A stretch of DNA of 64,000 nt from Terebella lapidaria (GCA_949152475.1 OX424567.1:29475402-29539401); one strand, 5' to 3'; shown: positions 1-12,000, counted from the first letter of the stretch. The notes: generated by a model not told the origin, from the letters alone. Program-made: numbers and translations.

Positions 1-1
1 C

Positions 2-307
2 GGACACCACTTTGAGGTGGAAGGATCTCGCGTACAACAGAATGGTTCACATCACGAAAACGGAATAAACGGTGCTGTAGACTTCAATGGTGACGTGAAC
101 ATCAACAATAAAAGGCATAGTACGAACAGTAATATCAGTCATGGCAGCGTTGACAATCGCCGGAGTATGTCGCCGGTCTCGGTCAGGACAAGCCTCATCG
201 TCGTCAACGGCGTCTCAGACCGGGAGACCTCGGGACGAGACGGCGCCACGGAATCCCTCACGCCGACCCGGACGGAAGCACCGAGGAGCATCTCCACTCC
301 TAATAAG
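2..307 (+). CDS. DLGAP: DLGAP exon (5' end outside window)
   Basis: The reading frame is open from base 2 to the donor AAG|GTAAGC at 308, ending in phase 0. The encoded segment is hydrophilic and rich in Asn, Ser and Arg, with short STP/SPV stretches. It looks like the disordered linker that precedes the GH1 domain in DLGAP proteins. A methionine occurs at 17, but the frame is open upstream of it, so it need not be a start. Confidence 0.75.
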
Positions 308-3300
308 GTAAGCACGTGTTGTCGGTACTCAGCGTAAAGACTTTTGGAGCTCATCGGGACAAACATTCATAAGCAATTTTGATTTGAGTCACTAGGACCG
401 GCTAGCCTCGGAAAGCGCGGAGTGTTTCAGAGCAAGGGGGAGGAGCAAGGGGAGGGGCAGGGGCTCAGAGACGGATGGCATGACGTAGACGAGAATAGAC
501 ACGATTATTGATCAGACACTGCGGCGCAGCCCTTCAGATATCATCAACAAACCAGGCCAAATGAGGAAAAAATATGTCCTTCATGGATAAATTCACTGCT
601 TTCCATTCTAGGTCAATGCCTCCATATTCATGATATTGCCTCAACACACAGAGAAAAAGACTAATACTGAATATTTCCTCATGAAAAATAGTGCATTCAA
701 GGTCAGAAATGTCAAGAGAGGGCTTTGACCATAAACATATTAGAAGTAGCATTCCAGTAAATCCGACTGGCAAGACTTCACAAGTGGTACACATCGCGCC
801 TCTGAATAAACAATAACATATTGATCCTCAGCCACTGTCTGCTCACGCAAATAAGTCGAGAGCCTCAGCGCAAAAGCCCCGGACATTTAATGGGCTCGTC
901 ACTGAATAAGATGACACAAAACAGTCGGGAAGTTAAGTGTTCGTATATGACAGTGTTGGGATCGCCTAGATACGGCATGTAACATTGAACAAGTGATCGA
1001 TCGATGTGACTATCACATGCGGAACTTCATGGGCACCAGTCAATAAGTGGGGTGTTTTTTGCAGAGAGGCCCGGATTGCTGTGTTTTCATGAGGATTATT
1101 ATCATTAATTCATGGCTGGATATATATTTAGGATTGTATGATGAGAAATGTATAGGAGATGGAAAAGATGGAAGGCGGAACGGAGGGTAAGACAGATTGG
1201 ATAGAACTAAAAAAAAATTACTCTCAAATATATGTGCTATGCAGTGAATATACAGTCATGTGCTCAGTGTAGATACCAGTGACACATATGTCGTAATATT
1301 GTTCACCTATGCCTTTATCAAGGCTGAATTCGAGGCAGTGAACTTAAAATCAAGGAAAATAAGTTGTGACAGGCCTGAAACAGAATTCCCCCATTCAAAG
1401 CACATTGACAGCACTCGGTAATTATTCCGGTTGATTGGACGTGGCATTTGCCGTAAGTGGCAGGCTCGAAATAAACGTACTGAGCATGCTGAGACAGAGC
1501 AGTAATCATAGTCACCATGGTTACTCAATACGCAATTAAAATGCAGTTAAGACGTGCCAGTCTGGGGAGTAAAAATCAAAGCAATTATTGCATTCAACTG
1601 GGAAAGCGTTCAGGCAATTTTCATCTCAAGCCAAACATGACTACATGATAATTTTTAGGGTAAAAGTTAAAACCGATATTTCATCATTTTGGTTATTATG
1701 GTTATGTAACTTTGTCCGGTAAGGGCCCAATTTGTGACACTGACAATGTATGGTTCCTTGAATAATTGTCATATATTTGCTGAAATCAGTTCAAACGACG
1801 CCATAATTGACAGGCAAATGTTTTCTGAGGTAAAAATGTAGCCCCGTGTATTGCTTTGTTCCTTTGAACTCGGCTTGGAGCTCAGCTATGCTGGTACCTT
1901 TCCAAGTTAGGAAACTGGCTGTCAATTTCGCCAGAAATGTTTATGCTCATACATATTGGACATTTTATACGGGTTGAGTCAGAATTCTGAAACCTACATC
2001 ACATTACATAGTATTCATCAAACATGTGGAATATAGGCATAACTATTGAATACATTGTAACATCTGAATCGTTTAGCAAACATGATGCGATCTGAACAGG
2101 TAGATACACTTCAATTGTAAACAAATATTTCCTGTAAAGAGTATAAAACTTAGAACATGGTGATATACACTAGTTAGTAAATATAAAAAAAATGTATCTC
2201 TTTTTTGCGACAAGAAAACTAGTTTAGGTGGTAAAATGAGTAAGGTTCATCATGTAAATTGTTAGATATCATGAAATTGATTTGATATTAATATTCATGT
2301 ATTATAATTCCCTTGCAGGATGGTGCATACTTTCTGCAAGTGACGGACGTCCAGGAGAGACGACTGAAAGACTTGTGCGCTCAGGCGGAACATCATCTCC
2401 AGTCCAACATTCCGGAGGAAGGTGAGTGCTGACACCTGGTGGATAACCCACGAATCAGATATATTGACCTTGTAAATGTCATGGTAATAGATGTTGAAGA
2501 TTGTCCATGTTGTCTGGAAGGTCATGGACGAAATGGTGTGATTTTCTGAAGTTTGAAAGTTCATGACTTCTTCGATAAATACTCCTACTAATTTTGAAAC
2601 AAAAATTTCCAGTTACTTCAGTGTCTAGTATCTACTAGTAGCTGAATTTGTAGGGAACCAATACTAGTATAATATTTCCATCTTACAGCAAGCGGCCGAG
2701 TTCGGGCAGCCATCGGCAAAGCGAACCTCCTCACATCTAAGAAGTTCAAACAGTTTCGGGGCCTTTGCAATCAGAATATGGTGAGAATTCTACAAAACAA
2801 CTCAATAATACTAAAATAATATTATTTATGGTTTATTTATATGTTATGGCAACAAGATTTTCATTTGTTCACATAGAATATATTTACAAATAAATCTGAA
2901 CCTTGATTGAAACCAGAAAAGTATTGTTGAATATACATGACCTTCTTTCTCTTTGCACAGTCACAGTCAGAATCTGAACCTTTTCGAACGACAGCACAAG
3001 ATCTTGCGGGTTTCTGGGATATGGTGCTAATACAAGTCCACGAACTCAACGAGATGTTTGATAACTTGGAAACCATGCGGCAAAACGGCTGGAATAGTCC
3101 TGTACGTGTTTTCGAGCAAAAACATTCATTAAAATGCTACAGTGTGAAAAAAAGTCTTGATTATTTTTTGAATGAAATTAATGTCATGTATTTCATTGCT
3201 CAGTAGCATGTGTATGAAGCCATGTCCGTGAATGAAAGCTCACTACCATTAGTTATTCCTAAACTGTTTACTGGCCCTCGTGGATTTGATGTATACTGAA

Positions 3301-3591
3301 ACTTCAACATACATTGAATATTTACCAAAAATTTTTCAATTCCAGGTCAAAGAGAACCAGACGTTGACATCAAACTCAGCGACTCACATCAATAAACCCC
3401 TCAGTCCTCGGGGGAAGACGACCGTCGCCAAGGAAACGCCCGCCCAGACCCCCAAGTCCTCCAAGTCGAAGGACTCGTCGAACCTCTCGAAGTCGCGCTC
3501 GGAGGCCAGGAAGCGACTGTTGGCAGCCAAGCGCGCCGGCCGACAGAGGAAAGCCTCCCAAAGCGACGATGTCGAGATTTACGTTTCGTGA
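2..3591 (+). CDS. DLGAP: DLGAP/SAPAP (GKAP) family scaffold protein, C-terminal part, 5 exons
   Basis: Exons join as 2-307, 2319-2421, 2689-2780, 2961-3101 and 3346-3591. All introns are GT/AG and the phases agree throughout. The joined product contains the GKAP-homology (GH1) helical domain typical of disks-large-associated proteins: DGAYFLQV, then IPEEASGRVRAAIGKANLL, KKFKQFRGLCNQN and QDLAGFWDMVLIQVHELNEM. A basic Lys/Ser/Arg-rich tail follows. In vertebrates these proteins link PSD-95/DLG to Shank in the postsynaptic density. The upstream part of the gene is outside the window. The product ends VEIYVS, so it lacks the QTRL-type Shank PDZ ligand that ends vertebrate DLGAP1-4. The family call is secure, but which vertebrate paralogue is closest cannot be decided here. 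Confidence 0.9.
308..2318 (+). other. DLGAP intron
   Basis: This is an AT-rich intron of about 2 kb between two clear DLGAP exons. I recognise no coding exon, RNA gene or transposon in it. A short G-rich stretch (430-470) is the only compositional feature. Confidence 0.7.
2319..2421 (+). CDS. DLGAP: DLGAP exon: start of GH1 domain
   Basis: The acceptor is TTCCCTTGCAG and the donor is GTGAGT. The exon encodes DGAYFLQVTDVQERR and continues to NIPEE, which matches the first helix of the GKAP-homology domain. It starts in phase 0 and ends in phase 1. Confidence 0.88.
2689..2780 (+). CDS. DLGAP: DLGAP exon: GH1 domain, middle
   Basis: The acceptor is CATCTTACAG and the donor is GTGAGA. The exon encodes the IGKANLLTSKKFKQFRGLC segment, the best-conserved stretch of DLGAP proteins (vertebrate copies read GSAQLL..KFQQFRGLC). 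The exon completes the split Ala codon from the previous exon and ends in phase 0. Confidence 0.9.
2961..3101 (+). CDS. DLGAP: DLGAP exon: GH1 domain, C-terminal helices
   Basis: The acceptor is CTTTGCACAG and the donor is GTACGT. The exon is 141 nt, in phase 0 at both ends. It encodes TAQDLAGFWDMVLIQV followed by FDNLETMRQNGW, matching the family signature QDLAGFWDLLQLSIEDV..KF.EL..LK.N.W. Confidence 0.92.
3346..3591 (+). CDS. DLGAP: DLGAP terminal coding exon
   Basis: The acceptor is TTTTTCAATTCCAG. The exon encodes a basic, Ser/Lys-rich tail (SKSKDSSNLSKSRSEARK, then KRAGRQRKASQSDD) and ends with VEIYVS and a TGA. Vertebrate relatives have EIYIPEAQTRL at the corresponding point. The exon is richer in G+C than the flanking introns, which supports it being coding. 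Confidence 0.85.
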   Translation, partial: VKENQTLTSNSATHINKPLSPRGKTTVAKETPAQTPKSSKSKDSSNLSKSRSEARKRLLAAKRAGRQRKASQSDDVEIYVS

Positions 3592-6390
3592 TGATCTTGG
3601 GTTTTCTTGATATCGTAGGGATTTTTTCTGTGCGAGGGGAGAATGATAGAAGTGTTTGGCATGTGTTAGGAATGAGCGAATGTTGGGTGTGCCTTTTGTG
3701 CCGATTGTGAGGATGTTTTGGAATCAATTGAGTGCAGATGTGGAAGTTGTGGGGTGGGTTGGGAGAGTGGGGGGTAAGTTTGGGTGATGGAATAAATGCT
3801 TTCGTATTTTCCTTTCTGTTGGAATGCTATCTGAGATATTCAATGTATTTATTCCTGCAGCAATTGAGGTGGTAGGTCTTTTATAATAATTTATATGCTT
3901 TTACATCGCGTAGATGTAACATGTCGTTATTTATAACAAAATACAAAACTTGAGACTTAATTTGAAGATCCATGTATTGTTATGTTGAACTTTGTAGAAG
4001 AGACATTTATATTTTGTAACAGAGAATATGTAGTGTTGCAGAACTTGAAGTATAAAACTGTTGGAACATTGTTGATGACTGTAACTTAGTGTTGTGTTAA
4101 ATATTGACCGTGTCTTAACTATGTCAATCTGTAGACTGTAAACGTAATGACACTATTTGTAACACCCGTGTGATGTTTGAGCAGGGCATTTGTATTCAAA
4201 ATATCTTAGAAATGTCCCAGGACAAATAAAAAAAAACATATCCTGAAAGCTCTGGTAACCACGAAATGTTGGCATCCTTATGAATACTGGCCGATGCTTC
4301 AAAGACGTTTCTTGGTTGATATTCATTTAGAATTTTCCACAGTTTTCAATCAGCTACTGTGCCACTTTATATTAATGCCTGATATACACAGACATTGTTC
4401 GTGTCGTGGGATTAAAATTGTTGAGAGATGTTTATAATACACCACTAACCTGTTACCGGTATTCATAGTTTTCAGTCAGTAGTGCAAAACGTAGAACATT
4501 TCATAGAAGGCTTGTGGGCTGTGTAGCCAAATGTGTACAAATTCATATTGTGTTTAATGACCATAGAGGCGTACCTTTATATCTTTAGATGTAGCCGAAA
4601 TGACAATGCTATGTGCTCTGTTTGTGCATGTATTTCTGTGAACTTACTTATATTCACACTAATTTTGAAGTTTTGTCAACTATGAGCATGTTGTTTGTTA
4701 AATGCACATTTGCAAGGGAAACAAATCGCTGAAAATTCGGTAAAACGAAGTTGCATCAAATGCACAATCTGGTTCATTACCAGTCTTTTCCTTGCTTTTG
4801 TAAGGAATAAAAAAATCCATGACATTTGGCAGTATGATATGACTTATGCTAAAATTGTTAATATATACCTAAGCCTTTTAGTTGGTCATCTTCAGAAAAA
4901 GAGAACATTTCGTGTTTGAAGAAGATCTAATGTCTACAAGCGTAGTTTGGGCTACAGGACTGTTCAGTTAAATTATTTCAATACATGTAATTTGTTTTTC
5001 TCCAAAAAAACTAAACATTTCTTGCACAAACGAATGTGAATTTCCTAAATTTGGGCACTATTCTTGACGAATATTTTCCTGGTAGTAGTGGTGAAACAAA
5101 AGTAACCAGTGATGTTTGTTACAAAAAATACAACTAATGAATCACTTGTGTTCATCAACTTAAATGTCAAAACATGTTGGTCATGTCGTGTCGGTGACGA
5201 GGTTTACATGTAATTTGCTTGATGCAGCTTTTTTCGTATGTGTTAGGAAACTTGTGCAAGTACACAGTTCGTGATTTCTAACACGACAGAAATAATTTGC
5301 TGTTTTTATTGTGAGATTTTAATATGTACATGTAATTCTAATATTTATTATTGCCATAATATTTTATGGAAGGAAGATGAATAAACCGTTTTGTTAAAAT
5401 TCACTTCGGTTGTTTTTCATTGCATATCATTGTGATCAAAAAGCTACTTTTCTTATAGTGATACCCCTAAGAGACATTTATGCTTGGGGCAAAAAGTCTG
5501 AAAACAATGTCTGTTACACTATACGACACACCATTGCTTAGGTATGAAAGGAGCCTCAAATGAATAGGTTTTTTTTTGTGGAAAATGTACCTCTATGCAA
5601 AGTTTGACAGCCATTGTTGAATACTTTTTGAGTGATGTATATTACTAGTATATATTATAAATAGTATATATTGGCCGGCTCTAAATAGGCTCCTTCCACA
5701 TAATACCAGTGGTGAATAAATTGAATATATCTAACCAGTGGTGAAAATTTGAGGTAAACCAAAGTTACCTTCTAGAAACTGAAAAAGTGTAAGGAAAGGA
5801 AGAAATAAAGAAAAAAACTTAACCAAGCCATAAGGACATTTCGTGCCGATATGCCATCACTAGTACGGATACACAGGACATGTATTTAGGTTTTAAAAAT
5901 TATGCATTGTTTCATTCATAATGAAAAGAATATTTTCTTCATAATGATCCATTACAATACTCACATAATTCTTGTAAAAAAAATTATTTGTGATAATCAT
6001 TTATAATAAACAATATTTTGCATTGACTAACATTTGGCAGCTTTGCACTACCCACTTGATTACACTGCAGAACTACTAATGATTATATTTGAAGATAAAG
6101 TTCAAAGAAACAACACTACACCATTCCCACAGTTTCAAAACATTCCAAACACTCGTATATAGATTTGCATCTTTCTTTTTGGGTTGCATTATGATATTTA
6201 CATTGTGATGAACATCACTGATCAAAGACCAATCAGAGTGCATAAATCATTCAATATTTTTGGTATTCAACACAATTGACAGCCTGTGAAACAGCATCAA
6301 GGGTGCTGTAACTTATTGGCAATTTGCTGATTGTTTTTCCTCCAGCATATAAATCGTCAAAATGATACTGAACACTGTCTTCACGAGTTC
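3592..6390 (+). other. DLGAP 3' UTR and downstream intergenic DNA
   Basis: There is no convincing coding potential. Candidate polyadenylation signals are AATAAA at 3791, followed by a T/GT-rich stretch, and at 5380, followed by GTTTTGTTAAAA and a GTTGTTTTT stretch. A further AAATAAA lies near 4225. The sequence between them is plain AT-rich DNA, consistent with a long 3' UTR with alternative ends. From about 5450 to 5640 it weakly resembles an interspersed repeat seen again near 37950-38200. Confidence 0.55.
3791..3796 (+). promoter_or_regulatory. polyadenylation signal AATAAA (DLGAP, proximal)
   Basis: This is a canonical AATAAA 200 nt after the DLGAP stop codon. It is followed within 30 nt by a T-rich and GT-rich region. 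Confidence 0.5.
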
Positions 6391-7219
6391 TTAGTCAATG
6401 GCCACTCTTGTAAAGAGCGATAAGTTAGCCTTAGTGACTTCCCCTAGTGTTCCTGAGTGGTCAATGCTTCTCAACTGCAAAGCAGCATCTCCCTGGTTGA
6501 CCTTAATGTGTGGGCACGAGGTGAACAGGTCGAAGCAGCGGCTCCCCAGGGAGTCTGTCATGATGATCCGGTTGAAAGTCAATGCCCGGGTGTGCACCAA
6601 CTTAGTGTCCTGACATCTGAAGGACCTCGCCATTAAGTTTGTCACTTACTTTAGTCGGCCTGGAGCCTTCTGGCCTCAACTGGAGACTCCCATATCTCAT
6701 GGTCCTGTATGTCCTGGCCCATAAGTTGGTCTTGTTGCTTCTTTGACCTTGGACATCTGGTCGATTGCCTGGAGTTGTGAGGGCTGGCTGGCACCTTAGC
6801 ATCAAGTCATCACGGCGGTGGCATCTGAGCCCATACTGTGGACCCCGTCCCTGCCATCATCATCCTGTCATGCATCATGCACGCACTCGATAGTATCCTG
6901 GCAGAAGGCAGCCACAGTCTTGGCAAATACCCACCATCCTGGGCTACAGTATCCATGCTTCGGCAAAGAGGTCTACTGGGTGATTCTCGACATACAGCCC
7001 CTTGGTGGTGACAAGCATCACATGGGCCCAGATACTGGGATACTCAGTTGCACGAGGCTGCCACAATAGAGTGGGTTGTGCAACTACCAGGATGAGCCAG
7101 AAGAACCTATCTCCCCTGTTAATCCAGATTGGGCCGGAGATGGGGGTCACAGTAATGCCCTGGGGATCACAGGCCTGGGCCCATAGAGGTAGGGAAAGAT
7201 TGTGTCAGCTCCCTGGACG
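6391..7219. other. unassigned sequence upstream of the old gypsy element
   Basis: Base composition changes here to a higher G+C content, as in the transposon remnants that follow. Short open stretches exist on both strands, but none matches a family I recognise. It is probably decayed transposon sequence. Confidence 0.35.
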
Positions 7220-7730
7220 GGACACCATGGCAACGGATCACCTTGAGACAGTTCTGTCCTTTCAGGACAGGCGAGAGAAGGACTTAGACTGTTTTGACCT
7301 CCGAACTAGATGACCCCCACAATGTGGCCCAAAGACTGAGACTCCATGAATGGGAAATGTAACGGGGAGGAGTACGGGTCTCAATGATGACAATCCAATG
7401 AATCCGGTGCAATGCCCTACAATTTATGAACCCTGGCCTTCTTAGTTCACAGCTGACGGCAAGGCGGCTCTCTCTCTTCTTGAACGGCGGTGCAAACGAA
7501 GGTGATGTAAGACCCTGACGAAGACTCTGCACCCTTGGGGTAGTGAGGGAAGTTCACTGAGGCGCGGAGATGCCCCAGTCTCCGCAAGTGACAAACCTAC
7601 GTATCCATGGATGAAGGAAGTGGCGTAGACATGCGGAGGACCATCCGCAGTGACAAGGAAGCTCTGAGACGAGTACCTCCAAAGCGAGAGGAACTCCGCA
7701 GTGATGGGGACCTCCGCAGGACCAGATAGA
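7220..7730 (+). repeat. LTR-like repeat, copy 1
   Basis: It shares an ordered series of words with the copies at 7727 and 10830: a CTGTCCTTT.AGGACA core, then AATGATGACAATCCAATGAA and AGGTGA..TAAGACCCTGA. Copies 1 and 3 continue in parallel beyond this into CCGCAGTGAC.AGGAAGCTC. Copies 1 and 3 are therefore the likely outer LTRs. Confidence 0.6.
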
Positions 7731-8035
7731 CGGTTCACCCTAAGACGGTTCTGTCCTTTTAGGACATGCGAGGGAAGGACTTCGACTGTTTTGGTCTCTG
7801 CACTAGATGACCTCTGCAGTGCGGAGCCAAAGACTGAGACTTAATGTACGGGAAATGTAACTGGGAAGTGTGCGGGTTCCAATGATGACAATCCAATGAA
7901 TCCGGTCCAATGCCCTACAATTTAAGAACCCGGGCCCTCTTAGTTTACAGCCGACAGCAAGACAGCTCTCTCTTCTTGCACGGAAATGCAAGCAAAGGTG
8001 AGGGAAGACCCTAACAAAGACTCTGCACCGGCCAG
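7727..8035 (+). repeat. LTR-like repeat, copy 2 (partial)
   Basis: This is a second copy directly after copy 1 and more similar to copy 3 (GTAACTGGGAAGTGTGCGGG and GAACCCGGGCCCTCTTAGTT are shared). It stops matching near GACTCTGCACC, where gag-like sequence begins. It could be the true 5' LTR, with copy 1 a separate solo LTR. Confidence 0.6.
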
Positions 8036-8039
8036 GACC

Positions 8040-9100
8040 ATAGAACCTCCGCGTCAGTGGTACTACCATAATCGAGAGTACCCTCTCTCACTGGAGATGC
8101 TGATGGACCCTAATTCCGTGGAGACAACGAGGCCAGATGAGTACCTCACCCTCCTCTGCATTTGTATCAGCACCTGCAGAGCGGCGGAGACAGATTCTGC
8201 CATACCAGTTCTATCAGTACAAGGACTGGGATCTCCTTGTGGAGAAACTGGTCAAGCGTTCAACCCGCCTGTCAAGAGGAGACCTACAGTGCTGCTTTGC
8301 TGAGCAGGTCGTGGAAGACTGGGGAGGCACCACAAACTTTCGCCCTTGGGGATGGGACACACAAGACCATCGCATTGAAAAGCTTCCTGAAGTGTCGTGT
8401 AGATGTAGACATGAAGCTCATTGCCTTGATGAAGTACATGAAGACCCTGGAAGAGGCAACGGCTTTCAACACCCAGTATGAAAGTGTTAACCGCAAGCCA
8501 GTGCGTGCAGTCCACCCCCTGGTGAAGGACGAGAGTCCTGGTCTTGCCTTCTGAATGAGGGTACAACCGGTACGACGTGACCATGTGTCGGCCTTATACA
8601 GCCGCCAAGTGTCGCCAACCAATGGTGACATGACAGTGAGAAGAGCCCTGGTAGAGCCGCGCGGAGACGATGTGACAGTGCTTCTCCTTAACACGAAGGA
8701 GCATGAGGTGACGATACTGGGGGGAAGCCTGCTGGCACTCTTACATGAGGTTGAGGAGGGGATGCCGATGAAGGACATGAAGACCTTGGAAGAGGCAACG
8801 GCTTTTATCACCCAGTATGAAAGTGTTCACCGCAAGTCAGTGCGTGCAGTCCACGCCCTGGTGAAGGACGAGAGTCTTGGTCTGCCCTCTGATTGAGGGT
8901 ACAACCGGTACGAGGTGACCATGTGTCGGCCTTATACAGCCGCCAAGTGTCGCCAACCAATGGTGACATGACAGTGAGAAGAGCCCTGGTAGAGCCGCGC
9001 GGAGACGAGGTGACAGTGCTTCGCCTTAACACGAAGGAGCATGATGTGACGATACTGGGGGAAGCCTGCTGGCATTCTTACATGAGGTTGAGGAGGTGAT
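8040..9100 (+). pseudogene. broken gag-like region of the old gypsy element
   Basis: Short open frames (8137-8481, 8162-8554, 8555-8896, 8893-9099) lie between the 5' LTR-like repeat and the RT remnant, where gag and protease would sit. None carries a motif strong enough to name. The second half is a tandem duplication of 338 bp (see separate entry), so the two later frames encode nearly the same protein twice. The assignment as gag rests on position only. Confidence 0.4.
8438..9098 (+). repeat. 338-bp tandem duplication inside the old gypsy element
   Basis: Sequence starting CATGAAGACC.TGGAAGAGGC occurs at 8438 and again at 8776. The two copies stay aligned through CTTACATGAGGTTGAGGAGG, with only scattered differences. 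The shared segment carries CAACCGGTACGA.GTGACCAT and CCAACCAATGGTGACATGAC. Confidence 0.85.
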
Positions 9101-9157
9101 GCTGGTGACGAGTCAACATCAATCGGATTGTGCGGAGCCTTCTCATTCTGGAGATAG

Positions 9158-10340
9158 ATGCATGCCTTTGCAGCTCCGCACCTACGCACCTGCAACCGCA
9201 CTGACTCCTGTGGAGGTCCAAGATATCGGCAACCTGATTATGGACTCCGCGGATGTGTTCACCGCGAAAAAGGCGGGGAACTCGGACGGACATCAGATAC
9301 AAGAGGTCAGAGACCCACCAAGCAGCCCCTCTTGAGATCACCATATAAGCAGCAGGAGCTTATAGAGGCAGAGGTGGACAAGATGCTGAAAGCGGAAGTG
9401 ATAGAGCCCAGTGATAGTCCTTGGTTGTATCCTATAGTCCTCGTCCGTAAGGAGGACAGAACCATGAGGTTCTACATGGACTATCGGAAACTTAATGACG
9501 TGAGAAGAAAGGATGCTTATCCTTTGCCCAGGATTGACAAGAGTTTCGACACTCTGGTGGGGGCCTGGTACTTCTCCATGCTCGATTTAGCGAGCAGGTA
9601 CTGGCAGGTGGAGATGGGGAAAGAGGACAGGGGAAGACTGCATTCACCATGAGGAGCGGATTATATCAGTTCCGAGTGATGCTGTTCAGTCTTGCAACCG
9701 CCCCAGCCATCTTTGAGCCGCTCATGGAGCTTGCACTACAGGAGCTGCTGTGGAAAAAGATGTCTCATGTACCTGGATGATGTGATCTGCATCGGGAGTG
9801 ATCTGGCTGAGGCGCTGAGCAACCTGGGGGATGTTTTCCAGAGATTCCAGGAGGTGGGCTTGAACTTGAAGCCCTCAATATGCCAACTACTCTGCTCACT
9901 GCCCTCCAGAAGAAGGATGTCCCCCACAGATGGACGGACGCCTGCCAGAAGGCCTTTGAGGTGCTGAAGGAACCCCTCACGAGGAGCCCTCTGCTGGTCT
10001 ACCTGGATTTCATCCTGGACATGGATGCGAGTAGGTAAGGCATCCTGACCCTCCCAGGTCCGCGAGATTCAGGAGAGAGTTATCGCCTATGCAAGCCATT
10101 CCTTGCATACCACCCAGAGTAAAAAATTGTACCATTAAGAGGGAACTCCTAGCGGTGGTGGCAATGATCCATCACTTTCGCTGCTAACTATGAGGCCGGA
10201 AGTTCCTGCTTAGGGCCGACCATGCTTCCCTGAGATGCCTCCTCAATTTCAGGGATGTGGAGGGCACGATAGCTCTACCAGGGCTCTTCTCACTGTGATT
10301 TTTGCTGTGAGATTCATCCCAGAGTGAGACATAGCAAAGC
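9158..10340 (+). pseudogene. broken Ty3/gypsy reverse transcriptase / RNase H
   Basis: RT motifs appear in the right order: EAEVDKMLKAEVIEPSDSPW, MDYRKLNDVRRKDAYPLPRI, then LDLASRYWQVEM. A frame change follows near 9640, then GLYQFRVM and a YLDDV catalytic box near 9772. An RNase H-like LDMDAS (near 10017) and AYASHS follow with stops in frame. The order matches Ty3/gypsy pol. Multiple frame changes and stops show it cannot be translated as one protein. Confidence 0.85.
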
Positions 10341-10829
10341 GGACGGCATGTCCTGGGTTCGGCAGTGTAAAAGGGAAGAATGTGGAGGAACGGAAGATGC
10401 GGGAGGTTCAGATGAGGAGATTCTCCCCCCCCCCCTGAGTGGGGAGAACTGGGATGGCCTTGTGAGGCTCTTGCTCTCACTGCAACTAGAGGAAGGACGG
10501 CGCAGGCAAGACGACAATTTGAAGCAGAGATGGTCTGAGGAGGGTGGACTTCGGGGTGCGGAGTGCGGAGGTCGACGGCGTGACCTCCGCTCTGCCCATG
10601 GTGAAGAGGATCACCCCAGTTCTCTGGAGCCACAGCACCGACGACACATCCGGAAGCCGAGCGAAATTATGTCAGACCTCTCTACCTCCGGAGCCGTGGA
10701 GGAAAGCTATCCCACGGAGCCTGTCCACGTGCGAGTGCAGAGTCCAGCATGCTTCTCCGCAGGTCGACTTCCGGTTGGGGTAGACAATATAAGGAGGCAA
10801 CCACAGCTCTCTGAGAGCTCAGTCTGGAG

Positions 10830-11350
10830 GGGTTACCATGGACGACGGATCATCCTGAGACGATTATGTCCTTTTAGGACATGCGAGGGAAGGACCTAAA
10901 CTGTTTTGATCTCCTCACTAGATGACCTCCGCAGTGCGGAGCCAAACACTGAGACTTCATTTGCGGGAAATGTAACTGGGAAGTGTGCGGGTCCCAATGA
11001 TGACAATCCAATGAATCCAGTCCAATGCCCTACACTTTAAGAACCCGGGCCCTCTTAGTTCACAGCCGACAGCAAGACAGCTCTCTTTTCTTGCACAACA
11101 ATGCAAGCGAAGGTGAGGGAAGACCCTGACAAAGGTTCTGCACCAGCCGAGTAGTGAGGGAAGTCTACTGACGTGTGGAGACCCCCCGGTTTCCACAAGT
11201 CACAAATCTTCGCATCCGTGGAAGAAGAAGTGACGTGCAGAGGACCCTCCGCAGTGACGAGGAAGCTCTGCAGAGTCGAGGGACCTTCACAGCGACGGGG
11301 GTTTCTGCCGTGAAAGGATCTCCGCAGGACCAGGAGATCCTCGCACTGGT
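10830..11350 (+). repeat. LTR-like repeat, copy 3 (3' LTR)
   Basis: It lies downstream of the pol remnant and matches copies 1 and 2 from GTCCTTTTAGGACATGCGAG onward. Its position after RT/RNase H sequence makes it the likely 3' LTR. Confidence 0.6.
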
Positions 11351-11399
11351 GGTACTTTCGCAGACGTTGATGACTGGACTCCGCAGTGATCCACCTCTG

Positions 11400-12000
11400 G
11401 GGATGGATGAGTGCGGAGCCAGGGACTGTTCACCTCCGCATAGACACAGCGTGGGATGGGACCGACACTGGATCTGATGTTTATGCTGAGCAGGGTCTCT
11501 GTCTAAACCTGGACCCGGTATTAACCTTTCTACATTGTATGACCCGGGGACTTCTTCTCAGAGAAATACTATGTAATTGCGGACGTCTCACCAATAATTG
11601 TCTATAGCGTTTTGGATATAGAGATGAGAGGTACTACAGGAAGACTATACGAAAAATAAACACAACGAGAGAAAACATCAAACATCTCTCACGGCACCAA
11701 CTACCAACGACACAAAAAATTGCTACATACCATTATGTAGGGTGTGGACCAAAGGAATGGATCGAAAACGAGTAGGCATTTGACACCATCTAAGACTCAC
11801 AAAGTACATGTACGCCCCTGGTGGACTCCCCCTTACCGGAAAAAGAGGTTCAGAGTTTTTTTGCCAGGGTCAAGTTTGCCCAAGTGACAGACACATTGTG
11901 GGTACATCACACCAACGCATCATGTCTAAAGCACAACAGGGCCATTGAAACCATTGCTGTACTTAGGCAATGGTTCGCTGTGTTCCCCAGTAAACTATTG
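11400..12000. other. no recognised feature
   Basis: This is mixed-composition sequence after the 3' LTR-like repeat. Short open frames exist (for example 11821-12003 +) but show no known domain. Confidence 0.3.

Larger units (their letters stand above)
7220..11400 (+). mobile_element. degenerate Ty3/gypsy LTR retrotransposon
   Basis: The remnant is bounded by LTR-like direct repeats (about 7220-7730 and 7727-8035 on the left, 10830-11350 on the right). Between them are gag-like sequence (8040-9100) and pol-like sequence (9158-10340) on the + strand. Reverse transcriptase motifs are visible, but the frame changes several times and there are in-frame stops, so the copy is dead. The repeats differ from each other at many sites, which indicates an old insertion. 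It is not the same family as the intact element at 17511: the LTRs are unrelated. Confidence 0.7.

Noticed and set aside
6818..7313. Coding region in the G+C-richer segment before the old gypsy element
   Set aside because: Open frames exist on both strands but none has a recognisable domain or splice structure; likely decayed transposon.
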